From assembly GCA_016213825.1 (NCBI GenBank), contig JACQZP010000013.1, positions 62,001-126,000 of the forward strand: 64,000 nt of DNA, written 5' to 3'. The stretch is from Acetobacterium woodii. Its GTDB lineage: Bacteria; Bacillota; Clostridia; Eubacteriales; Eubacteriaceae. Under the pieces are notes generated by a model. The model ran no database searches and had not been told where the DNA came from. It saw only the letters and a program-made list of their open reading frames with translations. The first letter of the stretch is position 1. Every line of letters begins with the position of its first letter. Position numbers and translations under genes: made by a program. Below are positions 18,528-27,622 of this stretch, in pieces.

Positions 18528-19348
18528 TGGAACAGTTGAAAGAAAAAAATCCTCAAAAAATAAAATCGAATGAAAATCAATGCTCAGGTTTATGCTGTAC
18601 CAGGGTTGAGAATTTTTGCGTGAATTTTGGCAATATGAAGGTTCTGGAAGATGTCAATCTGCATATTCATTGCGGTGAATTAACAGCGATTATCGGTCCC
18701 AATGGTGGCGGAAAAAGTACCCTTTTAAAAGCCATGCTGGGAGAAGTGCGGCATTCTGGAGAACTGAAGTATCTGGATGAAAAAGATCAGAGCAGCGGAC
18801 AACCAGTGATCGGATATGTTCCCCAGCATCTCAGTTTTGATACCGATACACCAACCAGCGTGTTGGATCTTTTTACTGCGTGCAATTCAAATATTCCGGC
18901 GTGGTTATTAAGTACCAAAAAAATAAAAACCAAGGTTAAAGAAAGTCTGGCGGTCACCAAAGCAGAGCATCTTATTAATCGAAGAATCGGGGCATTATCT
19001 GGTGGCGAGCTGCAACGGGTTTTGCTTGCCTTGGCGCTCGACCCGATGCCGGATTTGCTGCTTTTAGATGAACCCGTGTCGGGGATTGATCAGAATGGGC
19101 TAGAGGTTTTTTATGATACGGTTTCAGAAATAAGAAAAAAATATGATTTGTCAATTATTCTGGTTTCTCATGATTTGGATCTTGTGGAAAAGTATGCCGA
19201 TCGGGTTATTTTATTAAATGGCACCGTTTTATGCAGCGGATCTGCAAAAGCGGTTTTCAATGATCCGATTACCGCAAAAATATTTGGCTTGACCTGGTTT
19301 AAAAATAGATCCAGCGATCAGGGGAAGGATGACGAGGACAATCAATGA
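18527..19348 (+). CDS. znuC: Zinc ABC transporter ATPase
   Basis: 273 aa, GTG start overlapping the znuA stop by one base. Walker A GPNGGGKST, signature LSGGELQRV, Walker B LLLLDEPVSGID, switch histidine VSHDL. A 25-residue N-terminal extension carries CSGLCCT, a possible metal-touching site not typical of ZnuC. It powers zinc uptake with ZnuB. Confidence 0.92.
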   Translation: MEQLKEKNPQKIKSNENQCSGLCCTRVENFCVNFGNMKVLEDVNLHIHCGELTAIIGPNGGGKSTLLKAMLGEVRHSGELKYLDEKDQSSGQPVIGYVPQHLSFDTDTPTSVLDLFTACNSNIPAWLLSTKKIKTKVKESLAVTKAEHLINRRIGALSGGELQRVLLALALDPMPDLLLLDEPVSGIDQNGLEVFYDTVSEIRKKYDLSIILVSHDLDLVEKYADRVILLNGTVLCSGSAKAVFNDPITAKIFGLTWFKNRSSDQGKDDEDNQ

Positions 19349-20190
19349 TGCTTAATTTATGGTTTGATTTTATTGAGTTCCTGCTGCCCTTTCAATGGGC
19401 GGGACATGATTTTATGAAAAGTGCCTTACTGGCGATCCTGCTCATTACCCCTCTTTTTGGTTTGCTGGGAACGATGATTGTCAGCAATAAGATGGCTTTT
19501 TTTTCGGATGCTTTAGGCCATGGGGCATTTACCGGCATCGCCATAGGGTCTTTGATTGGGTTAATCAGCCCGATTATGGCGGCTGTTATTTTTTCAATTA
19601 TTTTTGCTTTGATTATAACAGTTATAAAAAATAAAAGCCGCGCTTCAACGGATACAATCATTGGGGTTTTCTCTTCAATTGCTATTGCTTTGGGGCTGGT
19701 GTTGATGTCGTTCGGGGGGAGTTTCAACAAGTATTCATCCTATCTGATTGGCGATTTGCTAAGCATATCACCGACAGAAATTTTAATTTTAACCATTGTG
19801 TTTATTATTGTGATTGCCCTGTGGGTGATTATTTTCAACAAACTGCTAATGGTAAGTATCAATCAATCCCTGGCCCACAGCAGAGGTGTAAATACCCTGC
19901 TGATTGAAATCATATTTACCGCGATGATTGCGGTTATCGTTACGATTTCAATTCAGTGGGTGGGACTTCTGATTATCAATTCCCTGTTGGTATTGCCAGC
20001 GGCAGGAGCAAGAAATATAACAAAAAATGTCAGGCAATATACACTGGTAGCGATTATCATTGCCGTTTTTTCCGGGGTGTGCGGTTTGATTGCTTCATAC
20101 TATTTAAATACTGCAACTGGTGCGACGATTGTTTTGGTAGCCGGGATTATTTTCTTCTTAACACTTATACTTAAAAATAAATTTGATTAA
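19345..20190 (+). CDS. znuB: Zinc ABC transporter permease
   Basis: 281 aa, eight or nine hydrophobic helices of the ABC-3 family, with the conserved FFSDALGHGAFTGIA motif that couples to the ATPase. It overlaps the end of znuC by four bases (ATGA). Confidence 0.92.
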   Translation: MMLNLWFDFIEFLLPFQWAGHDFMKSALLAILLITPLFGLLGTMIVSNKMAFFSDALGHGAFTGIAIGSLIGLISPIMAAVIFSIIFALIITVIKNKSRASTDTIIGVFSSIAIALGLVLMSFGGSFNKYSSYLIGDLLSISPTEILILTIVFIIVIALWVIIFNKLLMVSINQSLAHSRGVNTLLIEIIFTAMIAVIVTISIQWVGLLIINSLLVLPAAGARNITKNVRQYTLVAIIIAVFSGVCGLIASYYLNTATGATIVLVAGIIFFLTLILKNKFD

Positions 20191-20233
20191 AATAGCTGGA
20201 TTATTTTTAAATTGCCAGGAAGCGAGGATCAAT

Positions 20234-20707
20234 ATGAATGAAATATCAACCCACAAAGAAATGTTGAAAGATAGCGGTTTAAAAAACACGAAGCATCGCA
20301 ATTCAATATTAAGTATATTCGAAAAAAACGCTCAGCCGTTAACAGCAGAGCAAATCTATGCTGAACTTGCAAATCAGAATACGTCGATAAATTTATCAAC
20401 TATTTATAGAATTTTAAAAACCCTCACCGAGAAGGGATTGGTCATAAAAACAACAATAAAAGGTGACAGCAAAGCATTATTTGAATTGAATAACAATGAG
20501 CACAGGCATCATCTCGTCTGTATCGAGTGTAAAGAAATAACCATGGTTGATGAATGCCCATTTGAAGAATACGAAAAAAAACTAAAAGAAAAAATGGGTT
20601 TCACAATTCTCGATCACAAACTCGAAATTTATGGAGTTTGCAACCATTGTCAGGAAAAAGCAGATGAAAAAAATAAAACTGGAATAGACCAACCGAGTAA
20701 AGGTTGA
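20234..20707 (+). CDS. zur: Fur-family regulator, probably Zur
   Basis: 157 aa from the ATG at 20234, which has GAGGAT 6 nt upstream; the longer frame from 20183 overlaps znuB and lacks an RBS. Winged helix (about residues 10-85), then HRHHLVCIEC and CNHC, giving the CxxC pairs of the structural zinc site and the His-rich regulatory site. Placement at the end of znuACB supports a zinc-sensing repressor of this operon. Fur or PerR activity cannot be excluded from sequence. Confidence 0.85.
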   Translation: MNEISTHKEMLKDSGLKNTKHRNSILSIFEKNAQPLTAEQIYAELANQNTSINLSTIYRILKTLTEKGLVIKTTIKGDSKALFELNNNEHRHHLVCIECKEITMVDECPFEEYEKKLKEKMGFTILDHKLEIYGVCNHCQEKADEKNKTGIDQPSKG

Positions 20708-20783
20708 GAGTATTGTTTGTAAAAATTGATGTTATGAAGATAAAGTGAAATTAGACATAGATTTGTGAAATAAAAAAATTTAC

Positions 20784-20811
20784 TTGACATATTATTATGT
20801 TATAATATAAT
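20784..20811 (+). promoter_or_regulatory. Promoter of arsR-CoA-disulfide reductase operon
   Basis: TTGACA (20784-20789), 16-bp spacer, TATAAT (20806-20811); both hexamers match consensus. The AT-rich spacer and -10 region (ATTATTATGTTATAATATAAT) is partly palindromic and may hold the ArsR operator. Confidence 0.78.
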
Positions 20812-20852
20812 GGTATTGTGATTAACTTAACATAGTTGATTGGAGAAATTAA

Positions 20853-21140
20853 ATGAAAATGAAACCAAATGATTGTGATGAACAAGCGGAGATTTTGAAA
20901 ATTCTGGGAAATCCAGTTAGATTGTGCATTGCCCGAGGTCTGATGAAAAAGGGTAACTGCAATGTGACCTATATGGAAGAATGTCTGGGGGTATCACAAT
21001 CGTCTATTTCTCAACACTTGGCAAAATTAAAAAGTGCTGGGATTGTTAAAGGATATCGGTCTGGAACTGAAATCTATTATGAAGTGGTATCTGAAAGTGC
21101 AAAAAAAATAATTAATGCAATATATGAGGAGGAAGATTGA
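20853..21140 (+). CDS. ArsR-family transcriptional regulator
   Basis: 95 aa winged helix protein; the recognition region is SQSSISQHLAKLKSAGIV. Cysteines are at 8, 25, 36 and 44. C44 lies just before the recognition helices, where ArsR metal or persulfide sensors often have a reactive cysteine. The gene overlaps the CoA-disulfide reductase gene by one base. A role as a repressor responding to persulfide or sulfane sulfur, as in BigR/SqrR, is inferred from the downstream rhodanese/TusA/DsrE enzyme. Confidence 0.88.
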   Translation: MKMKPNDCDEQAEILKILGNPVRLCIARGLMKKGNCNVTYMEECLGVSQSSISQHLAKLKSAGIVKGYRSGTEIYYEVVSESAKKIINAIYEEED

Positions 21141-23641
21141 TGAAAAAGATTTTGATTGTAGGGGGTGTCGCCGGTGGTGCGACTGCGGCCGCCCGACTAC
21201 GACGTTTAAGTGAAGAGGATGAAATTATTCTGTTTGAACGGGATGAATATATTTCTTTTGCTAATTGTGGTTTGCCTTATTACATCGGGGATGTGATTAA
21301 GGATCGAAATAAATTATTGGTACAAACCGTTGAAGGAATGTCCAAACGGTTTAATCTGGATATTCGCAATTTCAGCGAAGTGATTGCCATTGATCCGGTT
21401 GCCAAAACCGTTGAAGTGAAAAATCATCAAACTGGAAAAACATATACGGAAACCTATGACAAGCTGATTTTATCACCCGGAGCAAAACCCATTGCGCCAC
21501 CGATTCCCGGGCTGTCAGAAGCAAAGAATGTTCTAACCTTGCGAAATATCCCGGATACCGATAAAATCAAAGCCGTGGTTGATAGCGGTAAGGTACGACG
21601 GGCAGTAGTCATCGGTGGTGGTTTTATTGGGGTGGAAATGGCCGAGAATCTGCAAGAACTGGGCGCAAATGTTACCCTGGTAGAAAAAATGAATCAGGTG
21701 TTAAAACCGCTGGATTTCGAAATGGCACAACTGGTTCATCAGGAAATCAATGCCAATTGTGTTAATCTGATCTTAGAAGATGGGGTCGATCATTTCCAGA
21801 AAGAGGGAACTGAAGTGGTTCTCGAGAGCGGCCGAGTGTTGGAAGCCGACCTGGTCATCTTAGCCATTGGCGTTGTGCCGGAAAATGCCCTTGCCAAGCA
21901 GGCAAAGCTGAAATGCGGACCCCGGGGTCATATTGTAACAACTGAAAACTACGAAGTGCTCAGTGCTGAAGGCGACATCGTTAATCCCGATATTTTTGCC
22001 ATCGGTGATGCCATCGAGGTAAAAGATTTTGTTACTGGGAATCAAACGGCTATCCCGCTGGCCTGGCCGGCTAATCGACAGGGACGAGTCGTTGCTGATT
22101 ATATCAATGGCAAAACCGTTCGTAATTTGGGCATTCAGGGAACTGCGGTGGCAAAGGTATTTAACAAAACGATTGCCTCAACTGGTAATAATGCCGCTCA
22201 ACTTGATATGAAAAAAATTGACTATCAAATTGTGGTCGCCCATCGAGCCAATCATGCGGGCTATTATCCCCATTCAACTAATATTGCCCTAAAGCTGTTA
22301 TACGATCCCAAAACCCTTAAAATTCTGGGAGCCCAGGCCGTTGGTCAGGACGGCACTGAAAAGCGCATTGATGTGATTGCCTCAGCCATGAAAATGGGTG
22401 CGACGGTGCTGGATCTTCAGGACTTTGAGCTCTGTTATGCACCACCGTTCTCATCCGCTAAAGATCCGGTTAATATCCTCGGCTATATCGCTGAAAATAT
22501 CGAAGATGGCGTGTATAAAACCGTTGAATGGTATGAAATTGACGATGTTGTCGCCAAAGGGGGATTTTTATTGGATGTGCGATCACCGGTTGAAGTCAGT
22601 GCTGGGGCCATCAAAGGGGCTGTTAACATTGAATTGGATAGCTTAAGAGATCGCATTGCTGAAATTCCCATTGCCAAGGATGCGCCCATTTATGTAACCT
22701 GTCAGGTGGGTCAACGGGCCTACCTTGCCATTCGGATTTTAAAAGGCAATGGCTTTACCAATATTTACAATCTGGCTGGTGGTTACAGCACTTATAAAAC
22801 GGCTCATTACAAGCTGGCCGAATTGAACTTTACGGTGGGCGAGTGCATTGCCAAAAAAGATGACTCTGATGATGGTGACATCGATCAAGGTGGAAAAGGA
22901 AACGATGTGATTAAGAAAAAAGTTGATGTAACCGGACTTCAATGCCCGGGGCCGCTGATGGCCACCTATGATGCCATAAAAAGCGTGGACTCAGACGATC
23001 TGGTGCAGATTATCGCAACCGATTTTGGTTTTGTCAGTGATATTAAAAGCTGGTGTGAAACCAACGGCCATACCCTGGTTTCTCAGGAAACCGAAGGGAA
23101 AAGCTATATTAGTGTGATCCGTAAAGGCAACGAGGGGGAAGCCTGCAGTTTGATGCCTACAGTTTCAACTCAGAAAAATGCCACCTTAGTAGTTTTTAGT
23201 GGCGAACTGGACAAAGTATTGGCTTCGATGATTATTGCTCAAGGCGCTGCCGCCCAAGGAAAAAATGTCACCCTCTTTTTCACCTTCTGGGGACTCAATG
23301 CTCTTAGAAAACGAGATGGTAAAGGACATAACAAAACCTTTATTGAAAAAATGTTTGGCGCAATGATGCCTAAAGGCGCTGTAAAACTGCCACTTTCAAC
23401 AATGAATATGTTGGGTGCTGGTCCCGCCATGATTAAAGGAATTATGAAAAAGAAACATGTGGATGATCTCGATACGATGATCAAAAAAGCGCAAAATGCC
23501 GGGGTTCGTTTCATTGCGTGCACCATGAGTATGGACCTGATGGGGATTAAAGAAGAGGAACTCATCGATGGCATTGAATATGCCGGTGTGGGAACCTACA
23601 TCGCCAGCAATGAAAATGCCGGAACGACTTTGTTCGTCTGA
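21140..23641 (+). CDS. CoA-disulfide reductase fused to rhodanese, TusA and DsrE-like domains
   Basis: 833 aa from the ATG at 21140 (GAGGAGGAA upstream). Order: pyridine nucleotide-disulfide oxidoreductase with FAD motif VGGVAGGATAA and active-site cysteine in NCGLPYY (about residues 1-450); rhodanese with catalytic Cys in YVTCQVGQRA (about 460-555); TusA-like domain with CPGP (about 590-660); DsrE/DrsE2-like domain (about 670-833). The whole reads as a sulfur-relay protein that reduces CoA-disulfides or persulfides and passes sulfane sulfur between its own domains. The substrate is not proven by sequence. Cotranscribed with the ArsR gene. Confidence 0.92.
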   Translation: MKKILIVGGVAGGATAAARLRRLSEEDEIILFERDEYISFANCGLPYYIGDVIKDRNKLLVQTVEGMSKRFNLDIRNFSEVIAIDPVAKTVEVKNHQTGKTYTETYDKLILSPGAKPIAPPIPGLSEAKNVLTLRNIPDTDKIKAVVDSGKVRRAVVIGGGFIGVEMAENLQELGANVTLVEKMNQVLKPLDFEMAQLVHQEINANCVNLILEDGVDHFQKEGTEVVLESGRVLEADLVILAIGVVPENALAKQAKLKCGPRGHIVTTENYEVLSAEGDIVNPDIFAIGDAIEVKDFVTGNQTAIPLAWPANRQGRVVADYINGKTVRNLGIQGTAVAKVFNKTIASTGNNAAQLDMKKIDYQIVVAHRANHAGYYPHSTNIALKLLYDPKTLKILGAQAVGQDGTEKRIDVIASAMKMGATVLDLQDFELCYAPPFSSAKDPVNILGYIAENIEDGVYKTVEWYEIDDVVAKGGFLLDVRSPVEVSAGAIKGAVNIELDSLRDRIAEIPIAKDAPIYVTCQVGQRAYLAIRILKGNGFTNIYNLAGGYSTYKTAHYKLAELNFTVGECIAKKDDSDDGDIDQGGKGNDVIKKKVDVTGLQCPGPLMATYDAIKSVDSDDLVQIIATDFGFVSDIKSWCETNGHTLVSQETEGKSYISVIRKGNEGEACSLMPTVSTQKNATLVVFSGELDKVLASMIIAQGAAAQGKNVTLFFTFWGLNALRKRDGKGHNKTFIEKMFGAMMPKGAVKLPLSTMNMLGAGPAMIKGIMKKKHVDDLDTMIKKAQNAGVRFIACTMSMDLMGIKEEELIDGIEYAGVGTYIASNENAGTTLFV

Positions 23642-23692
23642 TCCATTCATTATGACTGACTAAATTAAACAGAATAATTGTGTATATTAATG

Positions 23693-23725
23693 AAGCGACA
23701 GAAAGCAAATTTCTGTCGCTTTTAT
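23693..23725 (+). terminator. Terminator after the fused CoA-disulfide reductase
   Basis: AAGCGACAGAAA (23693-23704) pairs perfectly with TTTCTGTCGCTT (23710-23721) around a 5-nt loop; T-rich tail. I see nothing else in the rest of 23642-23933 apart from the RBS of the next gene. Confidence 0.85.
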
Positions 23726-23933
23726 ATTTATTAAAAAGGGCATAACGTTATGTGTAAGCTTAGAGCAGATTATTTTATTAAATCAAAAGTCGGATTGATG
23801 AAAGACTTTTGTAGTTATAAAGACGCAAAAATTCTAACGATCTGTTGCAGAATCAAGTGAAGATTTAAATCCATGCTTATTTGATAAGGAATGAGGTATA
23901 TATTTAAAATAGGAGAACTATGGAGGTTTCATT

Positions 23934-24509
23934 ATGAAAAAACCCTTTATAAATCCACCCAAAAGAATCCCCTTTTTACTTAAAATGGGATTGTACATAG
24001 CAAAAAAAGAAACCGGTAAAGACTTGATGCCGGCGCGTCTATTAACGTGGTATCCGAGAGCTGCCATCGGTTCTGGTGTATTGGAACTGATGACTGCAAA
24101 AGGGAAAGATAATCAGGAGATTCGGCTGCTTAATTTGGTCAGGCTCCAGGCATCATTGATCTGCTCCTGTTCGTTTTGTATTGACATGAACGCTGTTGGG
24201 ATCGTCAAAAATGGAATAACGGATGAAGAGTTGTTAGTCTTACAAGGCAAACGAGCGGTGCAATCTGTTCACACATTCGAACTGCGTGAACTGTTGGCTA
24301 TTGAGTATGCCATCTGCTTGTCAAGTACACCACCAGATCTTACTGAAAAATTCATTGAAAATTTAACCAGAGAATTCACTGAAAAAGAAATCGTAATGTT
24401 GGCGAGTACCATTGCAAGTGTCAATTATTGGGCGAGGTTGAATCAGGGGTTAGGGATACCACCAGCAGGATTCAGTGACCACTGTTTGGTTTATAATAAC
24501 AATAAATAA
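23934..24509 (+). CDS. Carboxymuconolactone decarboxylase/AhpD-like protein
   Basis: 191 aa, all-helical. The AhpD core motif CSFCIDMN (CxxC near residue 78) with preceding RLQASLICS is present, so a redox or peroxidase-coupled thiol role is likely rather than lactone decarboxylation. It lies between the two CoA-disulfide reductase paralogs and 35 bp ahead of the second, with which it is probably cotranscribed. RBS TATGGAGG. Confidence 0.85.
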   Translation: MKKPFINPPKRIPFLLKMGLYIAKKETGKDLMPARLLTWYPRAAIGSGVLELMTAKGKDNQEIRLLNLVRLQASLICSCSFCIDMNAVGIVKNGITDEELLVLQGKRAVQSVHTFELRELLAIEYAICLSSTPPDLTEKFIENLTREFTEKEIVMLASTIASVNYWARLNQGLGIPPAGFSDHCLVYNNNK

Positions 24510-24544
24510 AATTTTTTGTTTATATCATTAAAGGAGGGAATTTA

Positions 24545-26257
24545 ATGAAAAAGATAGTAATTGTTGGCGGTGTCGCCGGCGGGGCAACGGCGGCAGCACG
24601 ACTGCGTCGTTTGAGTGAGAACGATGAGATTATTTTGTTTGAACGGGATGAGTACATTTCATTTGCAAATTGTGGTCTGCCCTATTATATTGGCGATGTG
24701 ATCAGGGATCGAAATAAACTGCTGGTTCAGACCGTAGCGGGAATGTCCAAACGGTTTAATCTGGATATCCGGAATTTCAGCGAAGTGACTTTCATTGATA
24801 CGTCTGGTAAAACGGTGGAAGTCAAAAACCGTCTGACCGGCGAAACGTATCGCGAAAGCTATGACAAACTGATTTTGTCACCCGGAGCCAAACCAATTGC
24901 ACCGCCAATTCCTGGACTATCCGAAGCCTCTAATGCGCTGACCCTGCGAAACATCCCCGATACTGATAAAATAAAAACAGTAGTGGACAGTGGCAAAGTG
25001 AAACGGGCAGTGGTCATTGGCGGCGGTTTTATCGGTGTTGAAATGGCCGAGAACCTCCGGGATCTGGGTATCAATGTCACGCTGGTCGAAAAACTGAATC
25101 AGGTGATGAAACCACTTGATTTTGAAATGGCGCAGCTTGTCCATCAGGAACTCAACGCTCATGGGGTCAATCTGATTTTGGAAGATGGCGTCGATCATTT
25201 TCAGAAGAAGGGAACCGAAGTGGTTCTGGAAAGCGGCACTGTGCTGGCGGCCGACCTAGTAATTTTAGCGATCGGCGTTTTACCTGAAAATGGGCTGGCC
25301 AAAAGTGCGAACCTCAAATGCGGCCCCCGTGGACATATTGTCACCACCGAAAACTACGAAGTGCTGAGCGCCGAAAATGACGTCGTTAATCCGGATGTTT
25401 TTGCCATTGGCGATGCTATCGAAGTGAAAGATTTTGTTACCGGCCATCAGACAGCAGTTGCATTGGCCTGGCCGGCCAACCGTCAGGGCCGGGTGGTGGC
25501 GGATTATATCAATGGGAAAACCATCAGGAATGTCGGTGTTCAGGGAACTGCGGTAGCCAAAGTATTCAATAAGGTCATCGCTGCTACCGGAAACAATGCT
25601 GCTCAGCTGACGATGAAAAAAATCCCCTATCAGGTGGTGGTTGCCCATCGATCCAACCATGCCGGTTATTATCCGAACGCCACCAACATTGCCCTGAAAC
25701 TTCTCTATGATCCCAAAACCCTGAAAATACTAGGAGCTCAGGCCGTCGGTCAGGAGGGCACCGAAAAGCGGATAGATGTCATTGCCACGGCTATGAAAAT
25801 GGGAGCCACCGTACTGGATATTCAGGACTTTGAGCTTTGTTATGCGCCGCCCTTCTCATCAGCCAAAGATCCGGTAAATGTACTGGGCTATATTGCTGAA
25901 AATATCATTGATGGGGTTTACAAAACCGTGGAGTGGTATGAAATTGACGAAATCGTCGCCGCTGGTGGCTTCCTGCTGGATGTTCGCTCGCCGGGTGAAG
26001 TCAGAGCTGGTGGCATTAACGGTGCGGTCAATATTGAACTGGATGCGTTGCGAAACCGAATTGATGAAATTTCCATTGCCAAAGATGCCCCAATCTATGT
26101 CACCTGCCAGGTGGGACAGCGGGCCTATCTTGCCATTCGTATCTTGCAAGGCAACGGCTTTACCAATATTTACAATTTAGCCGGGGGCTACAGCACCTAT
26201 CAAACAGCCCACTACAAACTGGCGGAAATGGATTTTGCCCAGGAGAGCGATGTCTAA
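24545..26257 (+). CDS. CoA-disulfide reductase with rhodanese domain (paralog)
   Basis: 570 aa. It matches the first ~555 residues of the 833-aa protein upstream almost block for block (active-site NCGLPYY, rhodanese YVTCQVGQRA) but ends soon after the rhodanese domain and lacks TusA and DsrE. Many third-codon positions differ, so the duplication is not very recent. Being in a separate transcript with an AhpD-like partner suggests the two copies answer to different conditions. RBS AAAGGAGGG. Confidence 0.92.
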   Translation: MKKIVIVGGVAGGATAAARLRRLSENDEIILFERDEYISFANCGLPYYIGDVIRDRNKLLVQTVAGMSKRFNLDIRNFSEVTFIDTSGKTVEVKNRLTGETYRESYDKLILSPGAKPIAPPIPGLSEASNALTLRNIPDTDKIKTVVDSGKVKRAVVIGGGFIGVEMAENLRDLGINVTLVEKLNQVMKPLDFEMAQLVHQELNAHGVNLILEDGVDHFQKKGTEVVLESGTVLAADLVILAIGVLPENGLAKSANLKCGPRGHIVTTENYEVLSAENDVVNPDVFAIGDAIEVKDFVTGHQTAVALAWPANRQGRVVADYINGKTIRNVGVQGTAVAKVFNKVIAATGNNAAQLTMKKIPYQVVVAHRSNHAGYYPNATNIALKLLYDPKTLKILGAQAVGQEGTEKRIDVIATAMKMGATVLDIQDFELCYAPPFSSAKDPVNVLGYIAENIIDGVYKTVEWYEIDEIVAAGGFLLDVRSPGEVRAGGINGAVNIELDALRNRIDEISIAKDAPIYVTCQVGQRAYLAIRILQGNGFTNIYNLAGGYSTYQTAHYKLAEMDFAQESDV

Positions 26258-26692
26258 CGGGAACGAAATGCTTGTTTTTCAACTAAATCAGCGACCACAT
26301 ATAGTAAACAAAAAATGGGGGACGATTTCATTTATGATTATGGAAACGCCCCCTAATTCTAATCTTATATTTTTGTCTTATGTCATCGCTATTTGTCTTG
26401 ACCGTTTTTCTGTACAACCAAAAACAGTTTTCGGGGAAGTGCACCTTCTTCAAATTGATCGATTTTTATTGTTTTGAATGAACCCGCTATTTTTTTAACC
26501 TTTTTAAGTGAAGTTTAAAATGACTCTTGGCTCAACCGAAGTAGAAGTAAGAATTATTGATGGATTTTTAAATTAACACAAAAGTATTTAATCAAATGGC
26601 CTGAAAGATAAAAGCTGATTTCTTTGCTGTGAAGAAGTCAGCTTTTCTATTAAAAAAATTCGAGCAAAATAATCCGGCGTTTTGAATTACAA
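26258..26692. other. Intergenic stretch without a supported gene
   Basis: An open frame of 80 codons (26235-26477) has no RBS and no recognisable sequence. A terminator hairpin lies at 26610-26646: AAAAGCTGA pairs with TCAGCTTTT, with weaker inner pairing. Nothing else is visible. Confidence 0.6.
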
Positions 26693-26758
26693 ATAGTTAT
26701 TGACATATGCTATTTATGTAATATAATATTGTTGTTGATAGCATATGTCAATAACTAT
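26693..26758 (+). promoter_or_regulatory. Promoter flanked by a perfect 21-bp inverted repeat
   Basis: Arms 26693-26713 and 26738-26758 are exact reverse complements (core TTGACATATGCTAT / ATAGCATATGTCAA), 24 bp apart. The left arm contains the -35 TTGACA (26700-26705). TATAAT (26722-26727, 16-bp spacer) lies between the arms, and the right arm covers about +4 to +25. This is a two-site operator geometry. The DUF134 protein in the same operon is a candidate binder, but that is inference. Confidence 0.82.
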
Positions 26759-26799
26759 GCGAACAAATTACATCAAACATAATCGGAGGTATTAGTATT

Positions 26800-27168
26800 A
26801 TGAAAATCGCATTACCAACGCGGGAGAATTTAATTGATGGCCATTTTGGTCACTGTGAATATTTTACGGTGTTTACCATTGATGATAGTAGCAAAGAGAT
26901 ATTAAACCAGGAAATCATCTCATCGCCAGCGGGCTGTGGCTGTAAATCCAATATTGCCACGTCCCTGGCAGAAATGGGTGTAAAACTATTGCTAGCAGGC
27001 AATATGGGCGAAGGCGCTGTCAATGTCCTCGGTCGATCAGGCATTGAAGTCATTCGCGGGTGTTCTGGTGATGTCAAAGAAGTGGCGCTGAATTGGTTGG
27101 CCGGTTCGGTAATGGATTCTGGAGAAATGTGTCATGCCCACGAAGAAGGGCATGAATGCCAGCACTAA
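26800..27168 (+). CDS. NifX/NifB-type dinitrogenase iron-molybdenum cofactor family protein
   Basis: 122 aa. The N-terminal MKIALPTRENLIDGHFGHCEYF is the usual start of this small Fe-Mo-co binding fold. A CGCK motif follows near residue 45, and the tail is rich in His and Cys (CHAHEEGHECQH). No nif structural genes are near. In non-nif settings such proteins accompany Mrp-type ATPases and are thought to handle Fe-S or metal clusters. Confidence 0.88.
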   Translation: MKIALPTRENLIDGHFGHCEYFTVFTIDDSSKEILNQEIISSPAGCGCKSNIATSLAEMGVKLLLAGNMGEGAVNVLGRSGIEVIRGCSGDVKEVALNWLAGSVMDSGEMCHAHEEGHECQH

Positions 27169-27205
27169 ATCCCAGAACACTCATTTTTGTAAGGAGTATT
27201 AGATT

Positions 27206-27577
27206 ATGTCCAGACCTGTAAAATGGAAAAAAGTCTGTTGTCTGCCGGAAACGGATTTATTTGGTCCTCTCAATGCAAAAAATCTGGAAGATGGCATCAT
27301 AACAATGTCGGTTGAGGAATACGAAACCATCCGTTTGATCGATTTGGAAGGCCTACTTCAGGAAGAGTGTGCCGAAAGTATGCATGTAGCGAGAACAACG
27401 GTTCAGAAAATATATAATGAGGCTCGAAAAAAGCTGGCCGATGCATTGGTGAATGGCAATGTCCTTAAGATCGAAGGCGGAAATTATAAACTGTGTGAAG
27501 AGGGGCAGGAAAACTACGGCTGCAGCCGATGCCGTAAACGTCGAGCGAATGATCGTTGTGATAACATAGCAGATTGA
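27206..27577 (+). CDS. DUF134 family protein, helix-turn-helix
   Basis: 123 aa. The opening [13 protein letters not shown], then the [30 protein letters not shown] block, followed by a sigma-70 region 4-like helix-turn-helix ([20 protein letters not shown]), define the family. The C-terminal part has [11 protein letters not shown]134 proteins regularly sit beside NifX-like and Mrp ATPase genes, as here. DNA binding is likely, and the inverted repeat upstream of the operon is a candidate target. Confidence 0.88.
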   Translation: MSRPVKWKKVCCLPETDLFGPLNAKNLEDGIITMSVEEYETIRLIDLEGLLQEECAESMHVARTTVQKIYNEARKKLADALVNGNVLKIEGGNYKLCEEGQENYGCSRCRKRRANDRCDNIAD

Positions 27578-27622
27578 AGAAAAAAGATCAATAAATTAAA
27601 CGAACGAAAGAGGAGAATTTGT

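Noticed and set aside
26235-26477. 80-codon frame overlapping the end of the second CoA-disulfide reductase
   Set aside because: No RBS, composition unlike the neighbours, ends in a non-coding stretch.
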